This document shows positions 47,852-56,402 of a DNA stretch of 64,000 nt, one piece after another. The translations under genes and the position numbers were made by a program. Below the pieces are notes generated by a model, which had not been told where the DNA came from, did not search any database, and was given only the letters and a program-made list of their open reading frames with translations. The stretch spans positions 1-64,000 of the forward strand of contig NZ_CAKKNS010000004.1 in assembly GCF_918814575.1 (NCBI RefSeq). The letters are read 5' to 3'. How positions within the stretch are numbered: the stretch's first letter is position 1; each line of letters starts with the position of its first letter. Source of the stretch: Periweissella fabaria (GTDB lineage: Bacteria > Bacillota > Bacilli > Lactobacillales > Lactobacillaceae).

Positions 47852-47919
47852 ATGCTTACATCCCCTTTGACTTTTATTTAAAATAAACCATATTAATTTT
47901 TAATTTAGGAGTGAAAAAG

Positions 47920-50514
47920 ATGATTCAAAAAATTTTTAGGCAATTTAGCGATAAGATTATCCGCTATCCCAAAGTAGTCATTACGATTATCGCAGTCATC
48001 ACGGCGGTATTAGCCTTAGGTTTACCTAAGATTCAGCTTAAGATGGGAAATGACGTTTTTGTTAATGCACATTCCGTTGTCTATCAAAATACACAAAAAG
48101 CACAAAAATCTTTTGGCGGTGATAACGCTTATCTGCTATTTAGTGCCAAGCATGGTTCTGTAATAAATCACGAAACCTTTGCGGCGATTGCTGATTTTGA
48201 AAAGCAATTACATGATGTACCACATATCAGCCATACAACTAGTGTGATTACACTGTTAAATCAACAATTAAAATCAACCGGCGCTACTAAACTCGCTAAT
48301 AACACTAATCTATCACCAACAAAGCAACATAAGTTACAAGCTGACATTATGGCTAATTTAAGTCCAACTGCTAAAGCTCGTATCCAACAACATTTATTAA
48401 CTAGCCTGACTACTGAACAAAAGGCCCAATTACAAACTTATACGCTTAGTTTGTTAACTTCAACTCAGCAACTTACCATTGCTCATCAAGGTTCTACTGC
48501 TAATTTAACGAGTATTTTAACTAAACCACAGCAAAAACAACTAAATCAATACACCCAACAGTTATTAACCAAACAACAACAAGCACAACTCGCCCAAAGT
48601 ATGCTCGCATACTTACCTAGTGTGGAAAAGATGTCAACGTCGTTACTGCAAGATTTAATTCTCGACAATGGTCATGTTAACTCTAATCTTGCAACATTAT
48701 TACCAAAAGATGGCCAACATCTATTATTATTAGCAACTCTTGATAAAGCCGATATGGATAGTGATGTCCAACTAGTTAATGCTTTAAATAAAACGATTAA
48801 TCAACACCCAATCAAAAATATTACGATTCGTGTTGCGGGTCAACCTGCAATTTTAGGCAATATTTCTGGTGAAGTTATGACAACCATGGCTATTATGCTT
48901 GGACTCGCCGTTATCATGATGGTACTTATTTTAGCTTTAGTATTCCATGTCCGCCGCCGCTTATTATCATTACTTTTTGTCTTAATTGGGCTCATTTGGT
49001 CATTTGGAATTATGGGTTGGTTTAATATTTCATTAACTCTGGCAACGATGGCAACTTTACCAATTCTAATTGGTTTAGGAACTGACTTTGGGGTACAATT
49101 TCAAAATCGCTATGAAGAAGAGTATCGTAAACATCCAATTGCAACTGATGCAATTAAACAAGCAATTGTGGCAATGGGGCCCGGTGTCGGCAGTGCTTTA
49201 CTTGTTATGATGTGTACATTTCTAACCATGTTTTTATCAAAAGCACCTCTCATGCAACAATTTGGTTTAACCCTCGCTATCGGGGTTCTAGCGGTTTATA
49301 TCGTTGAATTTTTCTTAATGTTTGCCACATTACGGCTCCTTGATCGTAAAAATATACCTGTAAAAGCAACGCACCAAAATAATTTCATTAGTAACCTCCT
49401 CGCAATTTATGCCCGCTTTGTTACTAAACACGCCTTCATTGTCGTGTTATTAGGTATAGTCGTTGGAATTGCCGGTTTCACCGTGGAACATAATGTTCCC
49501 GTTGAAACAGACTTAATGAACATGATTCCTAAAAAAATGCCAGCACTTGAAAATACTAAATATCTGCAAAAACAGGTGGGGTCAACTAATTACATTACTT
49601 ATTTAGTTGAAGCACCAAATGTCACTCGTAAATCAACTTTGTTAGCAACTGATAAATTAACTACGCAAATTGTTAACAAGCATACTGATATTATTGATGC
49701 TACGACCATTACTAGTACGTATCACCAAATGTTTGGTTCATTTACCACTACCTCACAACCACAAATTAACGCAAACATTGCTAGTTTACCGGCGGCATTA
49801 CGTCAACAAATGATTAGTCATAATCATCATTACGCCATGATCCAATTTAAAGTTGGTAGCCACTTATCTTCAGCGGACCAAAATAAATTAATGAAGCGTA
49901 TTACGCGTGAATTTAATACAGCAACAGCACATCAAAATTATCAAATTGTACCCGCTGGTGCGCAAGTCCTCATGTTAGTTGGTCTGGATAACATTTCATC
50001 TAACCGAACTTTAATGATGTTAGCAGGCATTATGGTAATTGTTATTTTACTAACATTAATCTATCGCCGTTTTAGTCATGCGTTATTACCAGCCTTCCCA
50101 ATTATCGTTGTTCTTGGGGTTTCACCACTAACTTTATATTTATTAGGTCAATCATACAATCCCCTCACGTTAGGTTTAAGTGCCTTAGTGCTCGGTATTG
50201 GAACTGAATTCACCATCCTAATTATTGAACGCTACCGTGAAGAATTAATGCAAGGTCAATCAGTCCGAGAAGCCGTTATCCAAGCGGTGCAATCAGTCGG
50301 TCAAGCAATTACCGTTTCTGGTCTTACTGTAATTGGTGGTTTCTTTGCTATTATCTTTGTTAGTTTCCCGGTCTTAAGTTCATTTGTGTTAATTACGGTT
50401 TTAGATACCGCTTTCTCACTTTTAGCTGCATTAACTTTATTACCAGCCATTATCGTATTGACTCAAGGTAAAGTCGATAATAAGCTCAGCCCACAAGGGA
50501 TTGTTACCAAATAA
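47920..50514 (+). CDS. MMPL/RND-family lipid or drug exporter
   Basis: An 864-residue transporter made of two repeats, each with one helix (about 12-34; 500-520), a large extracytoplasmic loop and five helices (about 310-460 and 700-850). MMPL-type segments such as GLGTDFGVQFQNRYEEE (first half) and GIGTEFTILIIERYREE (second half) carry the proton-relay acidic residues. The first loop is very rich in Gln, Thr and Lys. ATG 47920 is preferred over GTG 47911 because AGGAG ends at 47911. It is controlled by the divergent TetR gene. The substrate is unknown. Confidence 0.88.
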   Translation: MIQKIFRQFSDKIIRYPKVVITIIAVITAVLALGLPKIQLKMGNDVFVNAHSVVYQNTQKAQKSFGGDNAYLLFSAKHGSVINHETFAAIADFEKQLHDVPHISHTTSVITLLNQQLKSTGATKLANNTNLSPTKQHKLQADIMANLSPTAKARIQQHLLTSLTTEQKAQLQTYTLSLLTSTQQLTIAHQGSTANLTSILTKPQQKQLNQYTQQLLTKQQQAQLAQSMLAYLPSVEKMSTSLLQDLILDNGHVNSNLATLLPKDGQHLLLLATLDKADMDSDVQLVNALNKTINQHPIKNITIRVAGQPAILGNISGEVMTTMAIMLGLAVIMMVLILALVFHVRRRLLSLLFVLIGLIWSFGIMGWFNISLTLATMATLPILIGLGTDFGVQFQNRYEEEYRKHPIATDAIKQAIVAMGPGVGSALLVMMCTFLTMFLSKAPLMQQFGLTLAIGVLAVYIVEFFLMFATLRLLDRKNIPVKATHQNNFISNLLAIYARFVTKHAFIVVLLGIVVGIAGFTVEHNVPVETDLMNMIPKKMPALENTKYLQKQVGSTNYITYLVEAPNVTRKSTLLATDKLTTQIVNKHTDIIDATTITSTYHQMFGSFTTTSQPQINANIASLPAALRQQMISHNHHYAMIQFKVGSHLSSADQNKLMKRITREFNTATAHQNYQIVPAGAQVLMLVGLDNISSNRTLMMLAGIMVIVILLTLIYRRFSHALLPAFPIIVVLGVSPLTLYLLGQSYNPLTLGLSALVLGIGTEFTILIIERYREELMQGQSVREAVIQAVQSVGQAITVSGLTVIGGFFAIIFVSFPVLSSFVLITVLDTAFSLLAALTLLPAIIVLTQGKVDNKLSPQGIVTK

Positions 50515-50562
50515 AAAATAACCTCCTAATAGCCTAAGTTGCTATTAGGAGGTTATTTTTTA
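50514..50562. terminator. Bidirectional terminator
   Basis: Perfect hairpin AAAATAACCTCCTAATAGC/GCTATTAGGAGGTTATTTTT between the MMPL gene and the convergent codB pseudogene. Confidence 0.9.
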
Positions 50563-50570
50563 TTATTAAA

Positions 50571-51933
50571 TCAAGCTTTTTTATTTTGACCAATTTTAGC
50601 TACTAAGAAATAAATCATACCCGTAATAATCATCGTAATAAATGTTGCCCCAATACTATCTTTAATTGCTGGGATCATTGAAATACCAAAAAATATTATA
50701 ACCCCAATAATCCACGTTCCTACCGCCAAAATATTAAATCCACCTTGATACCAGTACTTACCGTTTACTTTAGTAAATTCTGTAGTTTCATACTTTTGGT
50801 GACGAATAATAAAGAAATCTACTAAAAAAAATAGCGATTTCTGGGCCAAGAAACATCCCAATTAAATCAAGAAAACTTGTAAATGCATCCAAGAAAGTAG
50901 CAAAAAACAAAGGTACAAATGATACAAAAGTCGCAATAATTGTAACAATCCATAATGCGGGAGTTAGATCTAATTTTTTGAACATATTCGTCAATGCTGA
51001 ACCAGCGGCCATTAAATTAACCGCATTGGCAGTTGTTGATGTAATAACAATTACAAGTAATGCAATAATACCCAAGCCTAATTTGGATGCAATTGTTGAC
51101 GGATCCGAATTATTTGGATCATAGCTATTAAGGGTAATGGCCGTCGCAATTGTAGCGAATAAACCAATGAAAGCAAACCAAAACAAGCCAATGTTTGCAC
51201 CCAAGAATGACGTTGTTGTTGCTGCCTTAGCGTTAGGTGTAAAGCGTGAAAAATCAGCAGCAGCAGTAACCCAAGCTAAATTAAATGCTGCTAACACATC
51301 GATGGCATTCCCGAAACTTAAACGAATATTGGCTTTAGGTTGCCAATGTGCAATCGATGTAAAAGAAACGTGTTGAAAGACAACAATTGTTTCCCAAATT
51401 ACAAAAACAAAAACAAGAATAATTCCGATTCGTTCAATCATTTGAATTGATCGTTGACCTAACGAAATTGAAATTAAATGTAGAATACCCATAATTAAAA
51501 TTCCAATTGTAATACCTAAATAGCCATGATTTTGATATATTGCCAATCCAAAAACATCATGTAAAATAACACTAATTGAAATTGCGGCAATAAATGTATT
51601 GGCAGCTGTCCAACCAATAAATTGAACAACATTGATAATTGACGGAATAAAAGAGCCTTTTAATCCAAATGATGCGCGTGTTAAAGCCATTGCTGGTAAA
51701 CCGGTTTTATATCCCATATAACTTGCAAAACCTAAACAAATATATGATAAAATCCCTGCAACTATTAAAGCGGTCGCACCTGTCCACATACCAGCAGCTG
51801 CAATTACACCACCGATATACCAAGTTCCGTTATTAGCATTTGCACCAATCCAAGTCGCAAACATATCCCAATGTGACATTTTTCTTTGCTCCATCGGGAT
51901 TGACATCACACGACCAAATTCATTATTACTCAT
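50571..51933 (-). pseudogene. codB: Cytosine permease (NCS1 family), frameshifted
   Basis: A purine/cytosine permease of the CodB type. The first frame runs from ATG 51933 (GAGGAA 8 nt before) with MSNNEFGRVMSIPMEQRKMS and WIGANANNGTWYIGG, and continues to DLIGMFLGPEIAIFF; then it stops at 50788 after a foreign tail (SRFLYYSSPKV). The rest, VDFFIIRHQKYETTEFTKVNG to GQNKKA, is in another frame and ends at 50571. The break is a run of eight T (complement at 50824-50831); seven T would join the frames into about 453 residues. The gene is adjacent and divergent to codA. It is a mutation, a slippery site or a sequencing error. Confidence 0.9.
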
Positions 51934-51979
51934 TTTGCGTTTCCTCAGAAATTTATATTTTACCTTTAAAAAACGCCAT

Positions 51980-52009
51980 AAAAAAAGACAGCCGCACACT
52001 GTCTTTTTT
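51980..52009 (-). terminator. codB leader attenuator terminator
   Basis: Hairpin AAAAAAGACAG-TGTGCGG-CTGTCTTTTTT with a T7 run on the minus strand, about 45 bp before the codB start, inside the transcribed leader. Confidence 0.85.
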
Positions 52010-52050
52010 AAGTTATTAACTAACTTTTGCATTTAAACTGTGCTCTTGTT

Positions 52051-52070
52051 GGACTCACTGGACCATCTTA
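52051..52070 (-). promoter_or_regulatory. PyrR-binding-like motif in the codB leader
   Basis: The leader begins AAGATGGTCCAGTGAGTCC. TCCAGTGAG matches the anti-antiterminator loop (TCCAGAGAG type) bound by PyrR with UMP/UTP in pyrimidine genes. Downstream GAGCACAG can pair with CAGTGTGC of the terminator to give an antiterminator. Pyrimidine repression of codB is inferred from these. Confidence 0.6.
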
Positions 52071-52086
52071 AAAAGGTATTTGTATC

Positions 52087-52092
52087 ATTATA
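52087..52092 (-). promoter_or_regulatory. -10 element of codB
   Basis: TATAAT on the minus strand, 17 nt before the PyrR-like motif. No good -35 at 17 bp could be picked out in the AT-rich stretch. Confidence 0.45.
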
Positions 52093-52120
52093 GCAAATAA
52101 ATAAAATTAAGCTATAAAAA

Positions 52121-52129
52121 TGGTATACT
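52121..52129 (+). promoter_or_regulatory. Extended -10 of codA
   Basis: TGGTATACT, an extended -10 (TGn plus TATACT), 33 bp before the codA start; the two divergent promoters lie back to back. Confidence 0.5.
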
Positions 52130-52161
52130 TTGATCAACCCACCCTTCAAAGGAGACTTCAC

Positions 52162-53397
52162 ATGCTACTACAACAAGTACACATTGAAAATTTTTCAGAA
52201 TTAAAAGATATTCGCATTGAAAATGCTACATTTACCGCAATCGAAGCACACCTCGAACCGCAAGCTGGTGAAGAAGTAATTGATTTAGCTGGTAAACTTG
52301 TGATTCCACCATTCGTTGATCCCCACGTTCATCTTGATTCAACCATGACAGCTGGTGATCCTGAATGGAATGAAAGTGGGACATTGTTTGATGGTATTCG
52401 AATTTGGTCAGAACGTAAAAAAACGTTAACGCATGCCGATGTAAAGCAACGTGCAATTGCGGCTTTACGGCTCCAAGCTAGTAACGGTCTCCAATTTGTC
52501 CGTTCCCACGTTGATGTCACTGATCCAGATTTAACAGCCTTAAAAGCGTTAATTGAAGTCCGTGAAGAAGTAAAAGATTGGATGACCTTACAATTAGTTG
52601 CTTTCCCTCAAGAAGGGATTCTTTCTTTCCCACATGGTAAGGAATTAATGATTGAAGTGGCTGAGCTTGGTGTCGATGCGATCGGTGCCATTCCACACTT
52701 TGAATTCACACGAGAATATAGTGTCGAATCATTACACTTCGCCTTTGAAGTAGCCCAAAAATATAACTTACTCATTGATGCCCATACTGATGAAATCGAT
52801 GACCCAGCCTCTCGCGGCCTTGAAACAATGGCCACTTTGGCTCTTGAATCCGGACTTAAAGAAAAAGTAACCGCCTCACATACTACTGCAATGGGTTCAT
52901 ATAACGATGCGTATGTCTATAAATTAATGCGGCTGCTTAAAATGTCTGATATTAACTTTGTTGCTAATCCTCTAATTAATATGTATCTTGGTGGCCGCTT
53001 TGATACTTATCCAAAACGGCGTGGCCTTACCCGAGTCAAAGAACTTGATGCCAATGGGATTAACGTTGCTTTTGGTGAAGATGACATTAAAGATCCTTGG
53101 TACCCAATGGGCAATGGTAATATGCTTGATTCACTTCATATGGGGCTTCATGCGACCCAAATTATGGGTTATAGTGAAATTCTTAATTCATATCGCTTCA
53201 TTACCCATAACGGTGCTAAAGTTATGCACGTAACTGATCAGTATGGTATTGAAGTTGGTAAACCAGCTAACTTACTAGTTTTTAATGCGCCTGATTTCTA
53301 TACAACTTTAAATGAACGTGATGAAATGCTATATTCCATCCATAATGGGCATATTTTAGTTAGTACTAAACCAGCCAAAAAATATCTCCACTTCTAA
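52162..53397 (+). CDS. codA: Cytosine deaminase
   Basis: A 411-residue amidohydrolase that converts cytosine to uracil. The metal sites are DPHVHLDST (about 53-61), DAHTDEID (about 208-215), SHTTAMGSYND (about 239) and GEDDIKDPW (about 306-314), the last holding the catalytic Asp. The length agrees with bacterial CodA. AAGGAG lies 8 nt before the ATG; a start at 52120 has no ribosome-binding site and overlaps the -10. Its transporter gene codB, on the other strand, is broken. Confidence 0.93.
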   Translation: MLLQQVHIENFSELKDIRIENATFTAIEAHLEPQAGEEVIDLAGKLVIPPFVDPHVHLDSTMTAGDPEWNESGTLFDGIRIWSERKKTLTHADVKQRAIAALRLQASNGLQFVRSHVDVTDPDLTALKALIEVREEVKDWMTLQLVAFPQEGILSFPHGKELMIEVAELGVDAIGAIPHFEFTREYSVESLHFAFEVAQKYNLLIDAHTDEIDDPASRGLETMATLALESGLKEKVTASHTTAMGSYNDAYVYKLMRLLKMSDINFVANPLINMYLGGRFDTYPKRRGLTRVKELDANGINVAFGEDDIKDPWYPMGNGNMLDSLHMGLHATQIMGYSEILNSYRFITHNGAKVMHVTDQYGIEVGKPANLLVFNAPDFYTTLNERDEMLYSIHNGHILVSTKPAKKYLHF

Positions 53398-53432
53398 TGG
53401 CGAAACTAAGTATTCAAATGAATTAAATTTAA

Positions 53433-53474
53433 GAATGCATCTGAAAATTTTATATTTCAGATGCATTTTTTATT
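53433..53474 (+). terminator. Terminator after codA
   Basis: Hairpin AATGCATCTGAAA/TTTCAGATGCATT followed by T6 on the plus strand. Confidence 0.88.
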
Positions 53475-53504
53475 ATTCACTCCATCGTCCTGGTATTTAA
53501 ACAC

Positions 53505-53538
53505 AAAAAAACACCAACCTCTGTTGAAGTTGGTGTTT
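53505..53538 (-). terminator. Terminator after tRNA-Leu
   Basis: Hairpin AACACCAACtTC/GAgGTTGGTGTT followed by T7 on the minus strand, 7 bp after the tRNA. Confidence 0.85.
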
Positions 53539-53545
53539 ACTATGA

Positions 53546-53629
53546 TGCGGGTGAGAGGGTTCGAACCTCCACGGTATTTCTACCACAGGATCCTTAGTCC
53601 TGCGCGTCTGCCAATTCCGCCACACCCGC
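53546..53629 (-). tRNA. tRNA-Leu, anticodon AAG
   Basis: Class II tRNA of 84 nt without encoded CCA. The acceptor stem GCGGGTG/CACCCGC, the D-arm GCG/CGC, the anticodon stem CAGGA/TCCTG with loop CTAAGGA, a long variable arm GGTA-GAAA-TACC and the T-arm GGAGG-TTCGAAC-CCTCT all pair; the discriminator is A. The anticodon AAG reads CUU and, if A34 is deaminated to inosine by TadA, other CUN codons. A terminator follows. No other tRNA adjoins it. Confidence 0.95.
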
Positions 53630-53710
53630 ATGTTGTGTAGCAAGTTGTTATGTTTTAACAACATATATAAATATACCAGACAACTTAGACCTACGCAACA
53701 CTTTTTTGAA

Positions 53711-54160
53711 TTAAATTGTAATTAATTGTAATTTTCCCTTACAACGGCCACAAACATATCTTTTCAGATCAATTTTACGTTGCCGCCAATAATCAATTTG
53801 GCAATGATAACACACATAATGATATTTACGGGCTACCTCATTTTGCTGACTCTTAGGTGCGTAACGTAAGCCAGCCACTTGTTTGAGTAATTGCTTAAAT
53901 TCACGGCTACCATGTTGATATGCCTGCCCACTTAAGTGTAAATGATAGTGCACTAATTCATGCTTAATCACACCAATTAAGGTTGCCAAGTCATGTTCTG
54001 TGTACATCTTGGGATTAATTTCAATATTATGGTCCTGCAACCGATACCGACCACCCGTTGAGCGTAAGCGGCGATTGAAGGTTACTTGATGAACAAAAGG
54101 AGCTTCAAAAAAAGCTACTGAAATTTTTTGCACTAACACCTGCAATTCGTCATCAGTCAT
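53711..54160 (-). CDS. SprT-like zinc metalloprotease-family protein
   Basis: A 149-residue protein. The zinc site HELVHYHLH (about 79-87) and the C-terminal zinc ribbon CYHC...CGRC (about 115-140) are the SprT/YdcK layout. Distant eukaryotic SPRTN proteases repair DNA-protein crosslinks; the role in bacteria is not settled. The ATG at 54160 overlaps the tex stop by 8 bp (ATGACTGA) and is preferred to an upstream start at 54202. Confidence 0.85.
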   Translation of the reverse strand: MTDDELQVLVQKISVAFFEAPFVHQVTFNRRLRSTGGRYRLQDHNIEINPKMYTEHDLATLIGVIKHELVHYHLHLSGQAYQHGSREFKQLLKQVAGLRYAPKSQQNEVARKYHYVCYHCQIDYWRQRKIDLKRYVCGRCKGKLQLITI

Positions 54161-56312
54161 TGCTTGTTTCCAGTGGTAACAATGACAAACCAATCCGGTC
54201 ACGTTTTAAGTCAATATCTACGACCCAGACTTTCACCACATCACCAACTGCTAATAAGGCACTAGGATGCTTAATCCGTTGCTTACTCATCCGTGAAATA
54301 TGCACTAAGCCATCATGTTTAACACCTAAGTCAACAAACGCCCCAAAATCCGTTACATTGCGAACAGTGCCTTCAAGTTCCATCCCCGGTTTTAAATCTT
54401 CAATGTGTAAAACATCTGAACGTAAAATAACGCCTGGTAAATCATCGCGAACATCACGACCGGGCTTCAAAAGACTCGCAATAATATCAGCCACCGTAGC
54501 CGGTCCCGCTGCTAGTTTCGTTGCTAGTTCTTGCGCATTAACCGTAGCCAATTTTTGCATTGCTGGCGTATTAATATCGGCTAAGGTCAAATCTGAAGCT
54601 GCTAAAATTTCCTTAGCTAATGGGTAACTTTCTGGGTGGATATCGGTATTATCAAAAACATTTTTCCCATCCATAATCCGTAAAAAGCCCGCTGCTTGTT
54701 CATATGCTTTAGGCCCTAAACGAGGGACCTTTTTTAATTGATTCCGTAAGTTAAACTCACCATTTTCATCACGATATGTCACAATATTTTGCGCAATAGT
54801 CTTGTTCAGCCCTGAAATATGCGTTAATAGCGCCACACTGGCCGTATTTAAATTAACCCCAATCTGGTTAACGGCCGTTTCAATAACAGTCCCCACGGTC
54901 GCATCAAGCTCCTTAGTTGGTAGATCATGTTGGTACTGTCCAACCCCAATCGCCTTAGCATCGATTTTGATTAATTCGGCTAACGGATCTTGCAAACGAC
55001 GACCAATTGAAACAGCCGAACGTTCCTCAACATGCAACGTTGGAAATTCTTGACGCGCTTCATCACTTGCTGAATAAACCGACGCTCCCGCTTCATTTAC
55101 AATGACATAATGGACACCTGCAGGTATGGTTGCTGCCACAAACTCTTCAGACTCACGACTAGCCGTTCCATTACCAATCGCAATTAATTCAACTTGATTT
55201 TCACTAATTAATTTTTTAAGTGTTTCAGCAGCGGCTGCGCGGTCTTTAGCATTGGCGGGCTTATGAGGATAAATAACTGTCTTAGCCATAAATTTACCGT
55301 TAGCATCAATTACCGCTAACTTACAACCTGTCCGAAATCCGGGATCAAATCCCATCACAACTTGCCCTTTAATTGGCGTTTGCATTAATAAGTGATAGAG
55401 ATTTTCACCAAAAACATCAATTGCTTGCTGACTAGCATCACTTGTTAAACTAGCCCGAATTTCACGTTCAATGGCGGGTCCAATAAAGCGTTTATAGGCT
55501 TCTTGAATAGCATTATCAACAATTGTCCCAGCTGAATTTTTGATTGTTCCAATTTCTTTAAACCGTAAGCGATTCAAAATATCATCGACATTAATTGCAA
55601 TATCGACTTTTAAAACTTTTTCCCGTTCACCACGATTAATAGCTAGAATTTGATACCCGTTTAATCCTTTTAATGGTGCCCCAAATTCGTAATATTGTTG
55701 ATAAACACCTTTTTCATCAAGTTCTTTACCACCGTTTTTAACACTACTTTCTAAACGACCTTGTTTCCACGTTAATGTCCGAATCCATTCACGGTGATGT
55801 GCATTCTCACTGACTTGTTCGGCAATAATTTCAACTGCCCCAGCTATGACCGCCGTAGTTGTTGGAACATCCGCATTAACATAGTTTTGTGCCGTAACCT
55901 CAACATCCCCATTAGGTAATTTAAGTAGCCACTGAGCAAATGGTTCTAAGCCTTGTTCCTTGGCAATCATCGCTTTGGTCCGGCGCTTTTGTTTGAATGG
56001 TAAATATAAATCTTCAACAACTTGTAACGTTGATGCATTCGCAATTGCTTTGCTTAAGGCAGCTGTTAAGGCGCCTTGTTCGGTAATTGCTTTAGTAACC
56101 GCTGCCTTACGAGCAATTAAATCATTTAACGTTTTAGCCGCGCCCTCGATGTCGCGAATCGCAACTTCATCCAAATTTTGCGTCCGCTCTTTCCGATAAC
56201 GTGCAATAAACGGAACAGTATTCCCCTCAGCTAACATCGACAAAACATTAGTAACTTGGCTAATTTTTAAATTAAGTTGTTGCGCCACTTGGGCATTAAT
56301 TTCGGTATCCAT
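54153..56312 (-). CDS. tex: Tex family RNA-binding transcription accessory protein
   Basis: A 719-residue protein with the Tex layout: N-terminal helical domain (about 1-190, VPFIARYRKERTQNLDE at 33-49), YqgF-like RNase H fold (about 320-450, GFDPGFRTGCKLAVID), helix-hairpin-helix repeats (about 480-570, GVNLNTASVALLTHISGL and VPRLGPKAYEQAAGFLRI) and a C-terminal S1 domain (GMELEGTVRNVTDFGAFVDL). Tex proteins bind nucleic acid and associate with transcription. GAGGAG precedes the start. Co-transcribed with sprT-like. Confidence 0.94.
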   Translation of the reverse strand: MDTEINAQVAQQLNLKISQVTNVLSMLAEGNTVPFIARYRKERTQNLDEVAIRDIEGAAKTLNDLIARKAAVTKAITEQGALTAALSKAIANASTLQVVEDLYLPFKQKRRTKAMIAKEQGLEPFAQWLLKLPNGDVEVTAQNYVNADVPTTTAVIAGAVEIIAEQVSENAHHREWIRTLTWKQGRLESSVKNGGKELDEKGVYQQYYEFGAPLKGLNGYQILAINRGEREKVLKVDIAINVDDILNRLRFKEIGTIKNSAGTIVDNAIQEAYKRFIGPAIEREIRASLTSDASQQAIDVFGENLYHLLMQTPIKGQVVMGFDPGFRTGCKLAVIDANGKFMAKTVIYPHKPANAKDRAAAAETLKKLISENQVELIAIGNGTASRESEEFVAATIPAGVHYVIVNEAGASVYSASDEARQEFPTLHVEERSAVSIGRRLQDPLAELIKIDAKAIGVGQYQHDLPTKELDATVGTVIETAVNQIGVNLNTASVALLTHISGLNKTIAQNIVTYRDENGEFNLRNQLKKVPRLGPKAYEQAAGFLRIMDGKNVFDNTDIHPESYPLAKEILAASDLTLADINTPAMQKLATVNAQELATKLAAGPATVADIIASLLKPGRDVRDDLPGVILRSDVLHIEDLKPGMELEGTVRNVTDFGAFVDLGVKHDGLVHISRMSKQRIKHPSALLAVGDVVKVWVVDIDLKRDRIGLSLLPLETSND

Positions 56313-56353
56313 ATTTGCTCCTCAGTTAATTTAGTATTTTAATTATACCATTT

Positions 56354-56393
56354 AAAAAAAGCTACATGGGCAACTTACCCACGCAGCTTTTTT
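56354..56393 (-). terminator. Terminator after ltaS
   Basis: Hairpin AAAAAAGCTgCgTGGG/CCCAtGtAGCTTTTTT on the minus strand. Confidence 0.85.
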
Positions 56394-56402
56394 ACATATT
56401 AT

